Below the pieces are notes generated by a model. The model saw nothing but the letters and a program-made list of their open reading frames with translations, ran no database searches and was not told where the DNA came from. The translations under genes were made by a program, and so were the position numbers. A DNA stretch of 64,000 bases from Candidatus Brachybacterium merdavium (GTDB lineage Bacteria > Actinomycetota > Actinomycetes > Actinomycetales > Dermabacteraceae), in contig DWZH01000136.1 in NCBI GenBank assembly GCA_019118275.1, positions 1 to 64,000 of the forward strand, in the 5' to 3' direction. Of the stretch, positions 1 through 7,956 are shown one piece after another. Numbering within the stretch: position 1 is the first letter of the stretch; each line of letters opens with the position of its first letter.

Positions 1-107
1 GGTACAACAACCGGCGCCTCCACAGCTCACTGGGCATGATCCCCCCGGTAGAGTTCGAGGCGCTCCACTACGAGGCCCTCAACCGAGAGCCCGACCACGC
101 AAAGTAG
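1..107 (+). CDS. IS3-family transposase OrfB, C-terminal end (partial)
   Basis: The window opens inside a reading frame whose last 34 codons begin YNNRRLHSSLGMIPPVEFE and end at a TAG at 105-107. The N/RRLHSSLG...PxEFE pattern is the usual C-terminus of the DDE (rve) integrase domain of IS3-family OrfB transposases, just after the catalytic Glu region. The rest of the gene and the left end of the element lie outside the window, so it cannot be judged whether the transposase is intact. It is the only mobile-element sequence seen here. Confidence 0.75.
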   Translation, partial: YNNRRLHSSLGMIPPVEFEALHYEALNREPDHAK

Positions 108-209
108 CGGCAGAGAACCCGGGACGGTTCACCACAACCACCCCGACCCACCACCCGACCCCGAACCACCACCATTCTGACACCAGGCATCCCGATCCAA
201 GGACCGACA
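108..209 (+). mobile_element. possible right end of the IS3-type element
   Basis: About 100 non-coding bases follow the transposase stop, rich in CCACC/ACCAC runs. IS3-type elements usually end a short distance after orfB with an inverted repeat finishing in CA. The stretch ending GGACCGACA at 209 would suit that, but the left end is not in the window, so the boundary is a guess. The next gene, on the opposite strand, ends at 236. Confidence 0.25.
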
Positions 210-235
210 GCTGCCTTGCTCAGGCGGCTGCATGC

Positions 236-985
236 TCACTCATCGTGGGGATCTGTACTGGTACCCGCCGCGTCGCCTTCCGCTTCCTCGTCGCGTCGCA
301 TATCCGCCAGCAGCTGGTCGAGATAGTCGTGGACGTCTTCATAGCTGAGATGGCGCTCGTCCCGTCGCGGCGGGATACCACCCACGAACGCGCCGCCGTG
401 CCAAGACAGCGAGTCATCCGGCAGCGAAGGGTCGTCCTGCCGCCACAGCTCGAGGGGCACGGAGTGGTCCACCAGATCCTGAGCGATCTCCGCGGACTGC
501 GCGGCGGCACCGGCGCGCTGCAGTACGGCCACCAGCAAAGACTGGGCCGCCCACGCTTCGGCATCATCGCGTTCCGGCTCGGCCGTCTCCTGCACCACGG
601 CGATGAAGCTCGCCGCCAGGTCCTGCTCCCCCATCTCGTGATGATCCTTCGCCACCCGCAGCGCGATCTGCGGGATCAGCTCTTTCTCCTCCCACAGCAT
701 GCCCGCACCGATCAGGCTCATCCCGACACCGGTCGGGAAATCCGGGTCCAGAGCGATGGGAGAGGACGGGGTGCGCCCGGCGCGGCACTCGTCGTCGGCG
801 GTGAGAAAGGCACGACTGGCATCGGCGATGGCGTCGCGGGCCCGATCGGCGTCGCGAAGAGCGAGCTCCGCACCACCCGGGTCGATGCCCAGACGTCGAG
901 CCACCCTCTGGTAGGGGAAGTTCAGCCGCGCCAGTGCCTCATCACGCGAGGGGGTCAACGCACCGAAGTCCTGTTCATCGCTCAT
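236..985 (-). CDS. hypothetical protein, 249 aa
   Basis: I do not recognise this protein. It is acidic and soluble-looking, with no signal peptide or membrane segment. The N-terminal half (about 20-60) is Ala/Arg-rich and probably helical. The middle (about 95-175) looks like paired amphipathic helices, as in TPR-like or HEPN-like folds. The C-terminal 35 residues are highly charged. The sustained protein-like composition and an ATG start at 985 support a real gene. It sits between the IS end and the rluD-lspA end of the dcw cluster and is transcribed in the same direction as that cluster, 190 bases downstream of rluD. The function cannot be inferred. Confidence 0.7.
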   Translation of the reverse strand: MSDEQDFGALTPSRDEALARLNFPYQRVARRLGIDPGGAELALRDADRARDAIADASRAFLTADDECRAGRTPSSPIALDPDFPTGVGMSLIGAGMLWEEKELIPQIALRVAKDHHEMGEQDLAASFIAVVQETAEPERDDAEAWAAQSLLVAVLQRAGAAAQSAEIAQDLVDHSVPLELWRQDDPSLPDDSLSWHGGAFVGGIPPRRDERHLSYEDVHDYLDQLLADMRRDEEAEGDAAGTSTDPHDE

Positions 986-1050
986 GGCTCGACGCTACCG
1001 CCTGCCACACTGTTCTCCCGCATGCCGCGACCGAGATCCTTCTGCGCTTC

Positions 1051-1100
1051 TGCGTCCCGGGCGCGCCGTCACCCGGATCAGAAGGCCCATCCGGGACGCA
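1051..1100. repeat. 10-bp inverted repeat downstream of rluD
   Basis: TGCGTCCCGG at 1051-1060 is exactly complementary to CCGGGACGCA at 1091-1100, with a 30-base loop. It lies between the rluD stop (1176) and the start of the 249-aa protein (985), so it could be a weak terminator of the division cluster. There is no T-run. Confidence 0.4.
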
Positions 1101-1175
1101 TCAGGCACCCCTGGGCGCCCTGGCCGCTGCGCGAGCTCGGGTCGTCCCGGATCACCCGGCAGCGATGCCCACGGT

Positions 1176-2102
1176 TCATCCCTCGCGCAATGACTCCAGC
1201 GCCTGCCGCAGATCCGCCGGATACTGCGAAGTGAAGGTGACCGGACGTCCGGTGGCGGGGTGGGTGAAGGTCAGCTCCATCGCGTGCAACCACTGCCGGG
1301 TCAGGCCCAGACGCGCGGCGAGGGTGGGATCGGAACCATAGAGCGGGTCACCGATCAGCGGGTGCTTCAGAGCCGACATGTGCACGCGGATCTGATGGGT
1401 GCGACCAGTCTCCAGGATGATGCGCAGCAACGTCGCGCCGCTCAGCTCCTCGATCGCCTCGTAGTGGGTGATCGAGTGCTTGCCGTCCTGGACGACGGCG
1501 AACTTGTAGTCATGGTTCGGGGAGCGCCCGATCGCCGCCTCGATCGTGCCGGTCCTCTGATCCGGCCGTCCCTGGCAGATCGCGTGATAGACCTTCTCCA
1601 CGGCGCGAGCACGAAAAGCGTCCTTGAGCGTGGTGTAGGCACGCTCCGTGCGAGCGACCACCATCAGACCGCTGGTACCCACGTCCAGACGCTGGACGAT
1701 GCCCTGCCGCTCCGGATCGCCGCTGGTGCGGATCGAGACACCCGCCGCGGCCAGATGACCGAGCACGGTGGGCCCGGACCACCCGCTGCTGGGATGGGCG
1801 GCGACCCCGACGGGCTTGTCGATCACCACGAGGTCGTCGTCCTGGTGCACCAGCGACATGCCCTCGGCGATCATCGGACGGACCTCGGCGACCGGCTTCT
1901 CCTCGGGCAGCTCCACGCTCAGCATCGCGCCGGGCTCGAGGCGGGTGGAGCGAGCAGGTGCGGTTCCGCCGACCTCGACCAGACCCGCGTCGATCAGCTC
2001 GGCCGCGCGGGAGCGGGACAGGCCCAGCATCCGGGAGACGCCGACATCGACACGTTCACCGGCCAGGCCGTCCGGGACCATCAGGGTGCGCAGCGAGCTC
2101 AC
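1176..2102 (-). CDS. rluD: RluA/RluD-family 23S rRNA pseudouridine synthase
   Basis: 308 aa. An S4-like RNA-binding domain (about 12-65) precedes the pseudouridine synthase domain (about 85-290). The catalytic motif is RLDVGTSGL with Asp near 140; further signatures are ETGRTHQIRVH and HPLIGDPLYG. RluD-type enzymes isomerise uridines in helix 69 of 23S rRNA; the exact target of this copy is inferred from family and the usual place beside lspA. It starts at a GTG (2102) overlapping the lspA stop as GTGA, so the two are probably translationally coupled. It is the last gene of the long minus-strand cluster. Confidence 0.93.
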   Translation of the reverse strand: MSSLRTLMVPDGLAGERVDVGVSRMLGLSRSRAAELIDAGLVEVGGTAPARSTRLEPGAMLSVELPEEKPVAEVRPMIAEGMSLVHQDDDLVVIDKPVGVAAHPSSGWSGPTVLGHLAAAGVSIRTSGDPERQGIVQRLDVGTSGLMVVARTERAYTTLKDAFRARAVEKVYHAICQGRPDQRTGTIEAAIGRSPNHDYKFAVVQDGKHSITHYEAIEELSGATLLRIILETGRTHQIRVHMSALKHPLIGDPLYGSDPTLAARLGLTRQWLHAMELTFTHPATGRPVTFTSQYPADLRQALESLREG

Positions 2103-2806
2103 AGCCGCGGCTCCGAACCGCCGCGACCGCGTCCCGGCTCCCCGCCGTCGGGCCCACCAGGGGAAGGAGGGGAAGAAGTCGTCGGCGACGAGGTCTGCTC
2201 CTCGGGCCCCGCGACGGCAGACTTCGTGGCCTCGGCCTTCTCCGCCGCCTCGGCCTCCGCGACCGCCGGGTCAGCGGGGACACCGATGAGGCCCAGCAGT
2301 ATCACCAGGATCGCGCCACCGACCACGGCCATATCGGCCACGTTGAAGACCGGCCAGTTGGGCAGCTGGAGGAAGTCGACCACCTCACCGCGGAACGGGC
2401 CCGGGGGCCGCAGCAGCCGGTCGTGGATGTTTCCCAGCGCTCCGCCGAGGATCAGGGACATCGCGATCGCGTACCAGGTCGAACGCACCGCCTTGACGGT
2501 GAAGACGACCACGCCGATCACGATGCCGAGCTGCAGGACGGTCACCGCCGGCGTGATGCCTGACCCCATCCCCCAGGCGGCCCCCGAGTTGTACAGGAGA
2601 GTCAGCTGGAGGATCTCGCCGAGGAAAGGCTGCGGCTGGAGCAGCGGCAGGTTCGCCTCGGCCCAGTGCTTGGTGATCTGGTCGACGATCAGCAGCAGCA
2701 CCCCGACCGCCACGACCACGATCAGGACAACGCGGAGGGACAGACGGCGACGAGCGCCGGGCCCCTGGGGGCCGGCGCTCGTCGACTCAGAACCAGCGCG
2801 GTTCAC
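2099..2806 (-). CDS. lspA: lipoprotein signal peptidase (signal peptidase II)
   Basis: 235 aa membrane aspartyl protease that removes signal peptides from diacylglyceryl-modified prolipoproteins. Four hydrophobic segments (about 25-45, 67-80, 88-108, 155-178) are visible. The catalytic pair is D129 in GNIHDR and D158 in FNVAD, with the family NSGAAWG motif at about 73-79. The core ends near residue 178. The remaining 57 residues form an Ala/Glu- then Pro/Gly/Ser-rich tail that most LspA proteins lack, probably a disordered cytoplasmic extension. The GTG start at 2806 overlaps the divIVA stop (GTGA). Confidence 0.95.
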   Translation of the reverse strand: MNRAGSESTSAGPQGPGARRRLSLRVVLIVVVAVGVLLLIVDQITKHWAEANLPLLQPQPFLGEILQLTLLYNSGAAWGMGSGITPAVTVLQLGIVIGVVVFTVKAVRSTWYAIAMSLILGGALGNIHDRLLRPPGPFRGEVVDFLQLPNWPVFNVADMAVVGGAILVILLGLIGVPADPAVAEAEAAEKAEATKSAVAGPEEQTSSPTTSSPPSPGGPDGGEPGRGRGGSEPRL

Positions 2807-3483
2807 AGACCGAAGTTCACCTGCTTGTCCTGCGTCTCGCTGGTATCGAGATCACGCAGCTGGTTCTCCAGGTAGTTGCGCAGACGGTTGCGGTAGTCCC
2901 GCTCGAAGGTCCGCAGTCCCTCGATCGTCTTGTCGAGGTCGGCCTTCTGTTCCTCGAGGGCGGCCAGAGTGGTCCGGGACTTCTCCTCGGCCTCGCCGAC
3001 GATGCGGCGGTGCTCCTCGTTCGCCTCGGTGATGAGCCGGTCGCGCTCATCCTCACCCTTCTGCACGTACTCGTCGTGCAGACGGTTGGCCAGGACGATG
3101 ATGCCGGCCGCGTCCTGCGGCGCATCGGTGGCGGGCTGCTCGGCAGCGGGCTCCTCGTCGACAGGCTCCTCGGTGACGGAGTCCTCCACGACCTGCTGCG
3201 GGGCGGTGGCATCGGCGTCCTCGGCAGAGACCGTGGTCTCCTCGACGACGTCGTCGTCCTCCACCGAGGCAGCGGCGGCCGAGGGGGCGGACTCCAGCTC
3301 CGCGATGCGGTTGTGGGCCTCCTCCAGTTCCTTGGTCAGCCGGCCGTTCTCGTCGATGAGCTCCTGGAGGCGCGGCACGACGTCGTTGTCGAGGAAGTTG
3401 TCCACCTCGTCCATGTCATAGCCCTCGGAGAACCGAACCGGGGTGAACCGCTGGTTCATCAGGTCATCTGGCATCAAAGCCAT
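2803..3483 (-). CDS. divIVA: DivIVA/Wag31-family polar growth and division protein
   Basis: 226 aa. The N-terminus has the DivIVA membrane-binding and dimerisation module: MPDDLMNQRF, then GYDMDEVDNFLD and a coiled coil to about 65. An acidic Ala/Glu/Val-rich linker follows (about 70-115), then a second coiled coil (about 128-215). In actinobacteria Wag31/DivIVA marks poles and septa and recruits wall synthesis. The position downstream of ftsZ-sepF-yggT is the usual one. The start at 3483 has GAAGGTG upstream; an in-frame ATG three codons later is an alternative. Confidence 0.93.
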   Translation of the reverse strand: MALMPDDLMNQRFTPVRFSEGYDMDEVDNFLDNDVVPRLQELIDENGRLTKELEEAHNRIAELESAPSAAAASVEDDDVVEETTVSAEDADATAPQQVVEDSVTEEPVDEEPAAEQPATDAPQDAAGIIVLANRLHDEYVQKGEDERDRLITEANEEHRRIVGEAEEKSRTTLAALEEQKADLDKTIEGLRTFERDYRNRLRNYLENQLRDLDTSETQDKQVNFGL

Positions 3484-3577
3484 GGGTCACCTTCTCGTCA
3501 TTCTCGGGTCGAACTGCGCGTGGCGCGCTACCGGACAGCGTATCCGATGAACCCCGGTGTTCCGACGCCGGTAGACC

Positions 3578-3868
3578 TCAGAGTGCCAGGCCCGACAGGA
3601 TCGCCAGCAGCACCCATCCCAGCAGCAGCAGGATCATCAGGCTCAGGTCCAAGGCCACGGCACCCAGCCGGATCGGCGGGATGAGGCGGCGCAGTCCCTT
3701 CACCGGGGGGTCGGTCAGCGTGTAGACGACCTCGAACAGCACCAGCACCAGCCCGCTCGGACGGTACTCCCGGGCGTAGGCCCGAATCCACTCCAGGACC
3801 AGCCGGGTGATCAGCATGATCATGTAAACCAGGACCACCAGGTACAGCAGCCCTGCGATGAGTTGCAC
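3578..3868 (-). CDS. YggT-family membrane protein
   Basis: 96 aa with two hydrophobic segments (about 3-24 and 68-93). The loop between them carries the family DPPVKGLRRLIPP motif. YggT proteins are found between sepF and divIVA throughout Gram-positives, as here; a role at the division membrane is presumed but unproved. It starts 8 bases after the sepF stop, so it is probably cotranscribed. Confidence 0.9.
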   Translation of the reverse strand: MQLIAGLLYLVVLVYMIMLITRLVLEWIRAYAREYRPSGLVLVLFEVVYTLTDPPVKGLRRLIPPIRLGAVALDLSLMILLLLGWVLLAILSGLAL

Positions 3869-3876
3869 GGGGCCGC

Positions 3877-4365
3877 TCAGCTCTGGTTGTAGAAGCTGCC
3901 CTCGTCGGCCGAGGTGTCCCCGTCGACCTGGACGAACTCCGGCGAGAGCAGGAACACCTTGGAGGTGACGCGCTCGATGGTGCCGCGCAGCCCGAAGACC
4001 AGACCAGCGGAGAAATCGACCATGCGCTTGGCGTCGCCGTCCTGCATGTCCGACAGGTTCACGATCACCGGGACGCCGTCGCGGAAGGACTCGCCGATCG
4101 CCTTGGCATCGTTGTAGGAGCGCGGGTGGATCGTGGTGATGCGGTGCATCGACTCCTCCACTGCAGGACTCATGGGCACCACATTCGACCGCTGACGGAT
4201 CGGGGTCACCTGGGCCTCCCGTTCAGGAACGGGCTCGGGGGCCCGCTCGGTACGGCGAACGGGGCCGGCCGCGTCGGCGTACACGTCCCGCTCGTCCTCG
4301 TAGTACTCGTCGTCGACCTCGTTGGCAAGGCCGAGTGCGACCATGGCGTTGCGCCAGGTTCCCAT
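3877..4365 (-). CDS. sepF: cell division protein SepF
   Basis: 162 aa. The start at 4365 ([13 protein letters not shown]) gives the usual N-terminal amphipathic membrane anchor and has a GGGAG site upstream. An open frame continues to 4581 but is not SepF-like. A flexible acidic linker (about 17-70) precedes the SepF/DUF552 domain (about 78-152) with [13 protein letters not shown] and GLRGTIERV. SepF ties FtsZ polymers to the membrane; in actinobacteria, which lack FtsA, it is the main FtsZ anchor. The 220-base gap to pgeF may hold its own promoter. Confidence 0.95.
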   Translation of the reverse strand: MGTWRNAMVALGLANEVDDEYYEDERDVYADAAGPVRRTERAPEPVPEREAQVTPIRQRSNVVPMSPAVEESMHRITTIHPRSYNDAKAIGESFRDGVPVIVNLSDMQDGDAKRMVDFSAGLVFGLRGTIERVTSKVFLLSPEFVQVDGDTSADEGSFYNQS

Positions 4366-4585
4366 TCCAGATCTCCCAGTCTTTTGTACTGCCTTCACGC
4401 TGACCTGGGCTCCGGGGAAGCACGGGGAGTGCGTGGGAGCCCTGGCCCAGAAACTACCGCAGCCCTCCTGCACGTTGGGGAGGCGCGCGGCGTGTCGGCC
4501 CTGCGTGTCGCCCGCTGCGCGGCCGTGACGGGACGGGTGGGTCCGATCGTCCTCGGCGCACACCCGGGCGCGGATCGGCATGGGT

Positions 4586-5326
4586 TCAGGGCGCCTCGCG
4601 TCTGATCACGCCGGCGAAGCGGCCGGTGCGGGCGGCGCGCCGATAGGAGAAGTAGTCCTCGTCCTCGAGCGTGCACGGATGATCGGCGTCGATGGCCGTA
4701 CGGCGCACCCCGGCCCGTGCCAGCGCCGCCGCCGCGCCGGCCCGCAGGTCGAGCCCCGGAGTGCCCCAGCTGGTGGTCGCGACGCTCTCGGGCGCTCGCG
4801 CACCGGCTTGCTCGCGCATCTCGGCGGGCACCTCGTAGCAGCTGCCGCAGATGGAGGGGCCGACGGTGACCTCGAGGCGCTCGGCCCGCGCGCCGAGCGC
4901 GCTCATCGCCTCCACGGTCCGTTCCAGCACCCCGTCCAGCAATCCGACCCGGCCGGCGTGGGCGGCGGCGACCACTCCCGCTCCCGCATCGGAAAGCAGC
5001 ACCGGTAGGCAGTCGGCGACCATGATCGCCAGTGCTACATCCGCTCGGTCGGTGACCATCGCGTCGGCCCGGACCACCGGGACCGGGCCCGTGGCGGGCA
5101 GGACGTGCACGCGTGCCGAGTGCACCTGGTCGACGAAGACCGGCTCGGCGCCGAGCTCGGCGGCCAGCAGCTCGCGGTTGCGGCTGACGGCGGCGTCCTC
5201 GTCACCGACGTGGCGGGCGAGGTTCAGCGCGGAGAATTCCCCGGTGCTCACCCCGCCCGCGCGGCCCGTGAACACCGCGTGGGCCCCGCGGATCCGCGGG
5301 GCCCGCGCCTGTACGGCGGAGGTCAC
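4586..5326 (-). CDS. pgeF: peptidoglycan editing factor PgeF (YfiH/laccase-domain family)
   Basis: 246 aa. Family motifs are [37 protein letters not shown] and [11 protein letters not shown]; their His and Cys residues form the metal site. YfiH/PgeF is reported to prevent or remove L-Ser misplacement in peptidoglycan precursors, and older annotations call it polyphenol oxidase. A gene between ftsZ and sepF is the usual actinobacterial place. It begins at a GTG overlapping the ftsZ stop (GTGA). A perfect 24-bp palindrome covers its codons 8-15. Confidence 0.92.
   Translation of the reverse strand: MTSAVQARAPRIRGAHAVFTGRAGGVSTGEFSALNLARHVGDEDAAVSRNRELLAAELGAEPVFVDQVHSARVHVLPATGPVPVVRADAMVTDRADVALAIMVADCLPVLLSDAGAGVVAAAHAGRVGLLDGVLERTVEAMSALGARAERLEVTVGPSICGSCYEVPAEMREQAGARAPESVATTSWGTPGLDLRAGAAAALARAGVRRTAIDADHPCTLEDEDYFSYRRAARTGRFAGVIRREAP
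5281..5304. repeat. 24-bp perfect palindrome at the ftsZ-pgeF junction
   Basis: GGGCCCCGCGGA is followed directly by its exact reverse complement with no loop. It lies inside the pgeF reading frame, 19 bases past the ftsZ stop codon on the transcribed strand. In RNA it would form a very stable GC hairpin just after ftsZ, possibly protecting the ftsZ 3' end or reducing read-through and translation of pgeF. Confidence 0.6.
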
Positions 5327-6702
5327 TTCAGGAAAGAGGGCAGATCCAGGTCGTCATCGTCCGACGGGGGCTCCTCGATCCGCGGCGGGCGGACCGGCTC
5401 CTGCTCGGCGGACTGCCGCGGCGGCTGGTTCTGCGGCTGCTCCGCCTGCTGCTGGCCGCCACCCTGATGCTGCTGCCCCGCGTGGTGCTCGTCCTGAGCG
5501 GGCTCGAGCTTCTCCGTCTCGGGCTCGGCGGGACCGGGCCGGGAGGGGGAGAACGCCTGCTGGGGGGCGCCCCACGCACCGGGACCGGTCGGGGCCGTGG
5601 CCCCGTAGCCACCGCCCTGCGGGGCGGGCCGGGATTCATGGTGCACGGGAGCGGGGCGCGGGCTCGGGGCCTGCGACTCGCCGCGGGGGGCCTGCGTCTC
5701 GGAGCGGGCCGGGGGGCGGGCCTGGGCCTGCGCGACGTCGGAGCGCGGGGTGGGGCCGCCCGCCTCGAAGCCCGCGGCGATGACGGTCACGCGGACCTCG
5801 TCGCCCAGGGCGTCGTCGATCACGGAGCCGAAGATGATGTTGGCATCGGGGTGCGCGGCTTCCTGAACCAGGCGCGCGGCCTCCGAGACCTCGTGGAGCC
5901 CCAGGTCGCTGCCGCCCTGGATGGCCAGCAGCACGCCATAGGCGCCGTCGATCGAGGCCTCCAGCAGCGGGCTGGACACGGCCAGTTCGGCGGCTTGCAG
6001 GGCGCGGTCGTCCCCTCGGGCGGAGCCAATGCCCATCAGGGCGCTGCCGGCGTCCTGCATCACCGACTTCACATCGGCGAAGTCGAGGTTGATCAGGCCC
6101 GGCGTGGTGATCAGATCGGTGATGCCCTGGACACCGGACAGCAGCACCTGGTCGGCGGACTTGAAGGCGTCCAGCATCGAGACCTGCTTGTCGGCGATCG
6201 ACAGCAGACGGTCGTTGGGGATCACGATCAAGGTGTCGACCTCGGCCTGCAGGGCCGCGATACCCGACTCGGCCTGGGTGGAGCGACGGCGGCCCTCGAA
6301 GGTGAACGGCCGAGTGACCACGCCGATGGTCAGGGCACCGAGGCTGCGGGCGATCTGGGCGACCACGGGGGCGCCCCCGGTGCCGGTGCCGCCGCCTTCG
6401 CCGGCGGTCACGAAGACCATGTCGGCGCCGCGCAGCACCTCCTCGATCTCCTCCGCGTGATCCTCGGCGGCCTTCTTCCCGACCTCCGGGTCCGCGCCGG
6501 CACCGAGGCCGCGGGTGTTCTCCTTGCCCACGTCCAGCTTGACGTCGGCGTCCGACATCAGCAGCGCCTGCGCATCGGTGTTGATGGCGATGAACTCGAC
6601 GCCCTTCAGGCCGGATTCGATCATTCGGTTGACCGCGTTGACACCGCCGCCGCCGACGCCGACGACCTTGATGACTGCGAGATAGTTCTGGGATCCGGCC
6701 AC
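5323..6702 (-). CDS. ftsZ: cell division GTPase FtsZ
   Basis: 459 aa tubulin-like GTPase forming the Z ring. Visible are the N-terminal [14 protein letters not shown] loop (about 14-27), the tubulin signature GGGTGTG at 103-109, the T7 loop [11 protein letters not shown] that completes the neighbour's active site, and a Pro/Gln/Gly-rich linker from about 320. The conserved C-terminal peptide [11 protein letters not shown], which binds SepF and other partners, ends the protein. The start is a GTG at 6702 with AAGGA upstream. The 222-base gap to ftsQ probably holds an ftsZ promoter. Confidence 0.98.
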   Translation of the reverse strand: MAGSQNYLAVIKVVGVGGGGVNAVNRMIESGLKGVEFIAINTDAQALLMSDADVKLDVGKENTRGLGAGADPEVGKKAAEDHAEEIEEVLRGADMVFVTAGEGGGTGTGGAPVVAQIARSLGALTIGVVTRPFTFEGRRRSTQAESGIAALQAEVDTLIVIPNDRLLSIADKQVSMLDAFKSADQVLLSGVQGITDLITTPGLINLDFADVKSVMQDAGSALMGIGSARGDDRALQAAELAVSSPLLEASIDGAYGVLLAIQGGSDLGLHEVSEAARLVQEAAHPDANIIFGSVIDDALGDEVRVTVIAAGFEAGGPTPRSDVAQAQARPPARSETQAPRGESQAPSPRPAPVHHESRPAPQGGGYGATAPTGPGAWGAPQQAFSPSRPGPAEPETEKLEPAQDEHHAGQQHQGGGQQQAEQPQNQPPRQSAEQEPVRPPRIEEPPSDDDDLDLPSFLK

Positions 6703-6774
6703 GTCACTGTCCTTGCTCTTGTCGTACTCGTGTGGGGAGGGGCCTGCATCGTTCCTGGTCCGACGACTTCCGGA

Positions 6775-6798
6775 AACCCTCGACCTCGAGTTGAGGTT
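6775..6798. promoter_or_regulatory. imperfect inverted repeat upstream of ftsZ
   Basis: In the ftsQ-ftsZ gap the plus strand reads AACCCTCGAC-CTCGA-GTTGAGGTT, arms matching apart from one mismatch and one bulged base around a central CTCGAG. It lies about 75-95 bases before the ftsZ start. It may be an operator or part of the ftsZ promoter; no function can be assigned from sequence. Confidence 0.3.
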
Positions 6799-6924
6799 CG
6801 GACTCCGGGGCGACTCCCCTTCACGTCGACGCTATGGACGAGTGCTCGCGGGCGCAACGACCACGGGTGCGTGTCGGTGATGGATCACGCCGGATGGGGG
6901 CGGTAGGGCCGCGCCGGCCGGGGG

Positions 6925-7956
6925 TCAGCGAGTGACCGGCGCGACCGGGGAGGAGACATCGATGGTCGTCCCGGGCTCACCGACCAGCACCTGGACCACC
7001 TCGGCCTTGAGCTCGGCGTCCTGGGCGTCGCCCCACACCACCGTCTTGTCGCCGCCGTCCTCGAGGCTCAGGTTGAGGGTGACGTCGCTGCGGCTGGCCG
7101 CGGAGACCTCGTCCAGGGCCCCGCGCAGCGGGTCCGGCAGCCCGGCCAGTACCTCGACCATCGCCTCGGTGGCACCCTCCGGGTCGTCGGAGGCCGGGTC
7201 GACCTCGAGCGGCACCAGGGTGGCGCCCTCCCCCGCCTCAGGAGGCAGCTCGACGCCCTCCTCGTCGAGGATCGCGCTGGATCCATCGGGCCGCTCGACG
7301 GTCGCCAACGGCTGCCTCTCAGTGATCGTGACATGAGCCCCGTCGGGCCAGCGTCGCTCCACCTCGGCACTGCGGACCCCGGGGACCTCGGTCAGCTCCT
7401 CGGCCACCGCGGAGGTGGGCAGCAGCAGCACGCTGTGCCCCAGACGGGACTCGACGCTCGAGCGGACCTGCTCCTGGTCGACGTAGTCGTCACCGGAGAC
7501 GGTCACCTGTTGCAGCTGCAGGGCAGGCAGCCAGATCGCGGCGGACAGCGCGGCGACCAGCAGCACGGCCACCGCGGCCAGGGTCCCGATAATCGCCCGG
7601 CGCCGACGCCGCCAGGGGCGTCCGGCCACCAGTGAGCGGAAGCGCTCGGTGGCCTGGACCACGCGCCGGCTGTCCGGCTGCTCGTCCGGACCCGAGCCGG
7701 CGCCGTGGGGGCTTGCGGTGGTGGTCTCGGCGGGTTCGTGCGCAGAGCGGCCGGCGGTGCGGCCGGCGCGAGAGCCGGACCGGGTGTCGCGGTCCCCCTT
7801 CGGCGTGGTCGTCTCCGGTGTGCGCCGGGAGCTGCCGGACTCCGGGTGCGGTGCCTCGTGACGGTGCGGTGCGGCGCGGCGCGGGGTGGCACGCGGTCCC
7901 GGGGTGGTGCCGCTCGGGGTGGCGCGGGGCCGTGGAGCGGTGGGCCGCTTGGCCAT
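6925..7956 (-). CDS. ftsQ: cell division protein FtsQ
   Basis: 343 aa. A long basic Pro/Arg/Thr-rich cytoplasmic tail (1-115) is followed by one membrane segment (about 121-144). Then come the POTRA domain starting LQLQQVTVSGDDYVD and the FtsQ domain (TERQPLATVERPDG at about 217). FtsQ is the bitopic scaffold of the divisome with FtsL and FtsB. Its ATG overlaps the murC stop by one base. The unstructured N-terminal tail is longer than in most FtsQ proteins but common in actinobacteria. Confidence 0.93.
   Translation of the reverse strand: MAKRPTAPRPRATPSGTTPGPRATPRRAAPHRHEAPHPESGSSRRTPETTTPKGDRDTRSGSRAGRTAGRSAHEPAETTTASPHGAGSGPDEQPDSRRVVQATERFRSLVAGRPWRRRRRAIIGTLAAVAVLLVAALSAAIWLPALQLQQVTVSGDDYVDQEQVRSSVESRLGHSVLLLPTSAVAEELTEVPGVRSAEVERRWPDGAHVTITERQPLATVERPDGSSAILDEEGVELPPEAGEGATLVPLEVDPASDDPEGATEAMVEVLAGLPDPLRGALDEVSAASRSDVTLNLSLEDGGDKTVVWGDAQDAELKAEVVQVLVGEPGTTIDVSSPVAPVTR

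Noticed and set aside
1051-1100. inverted repeat as an IS end
   Set aside because: It lies on the far side of the 249-aa gene from the transposase and shows no target duplication.
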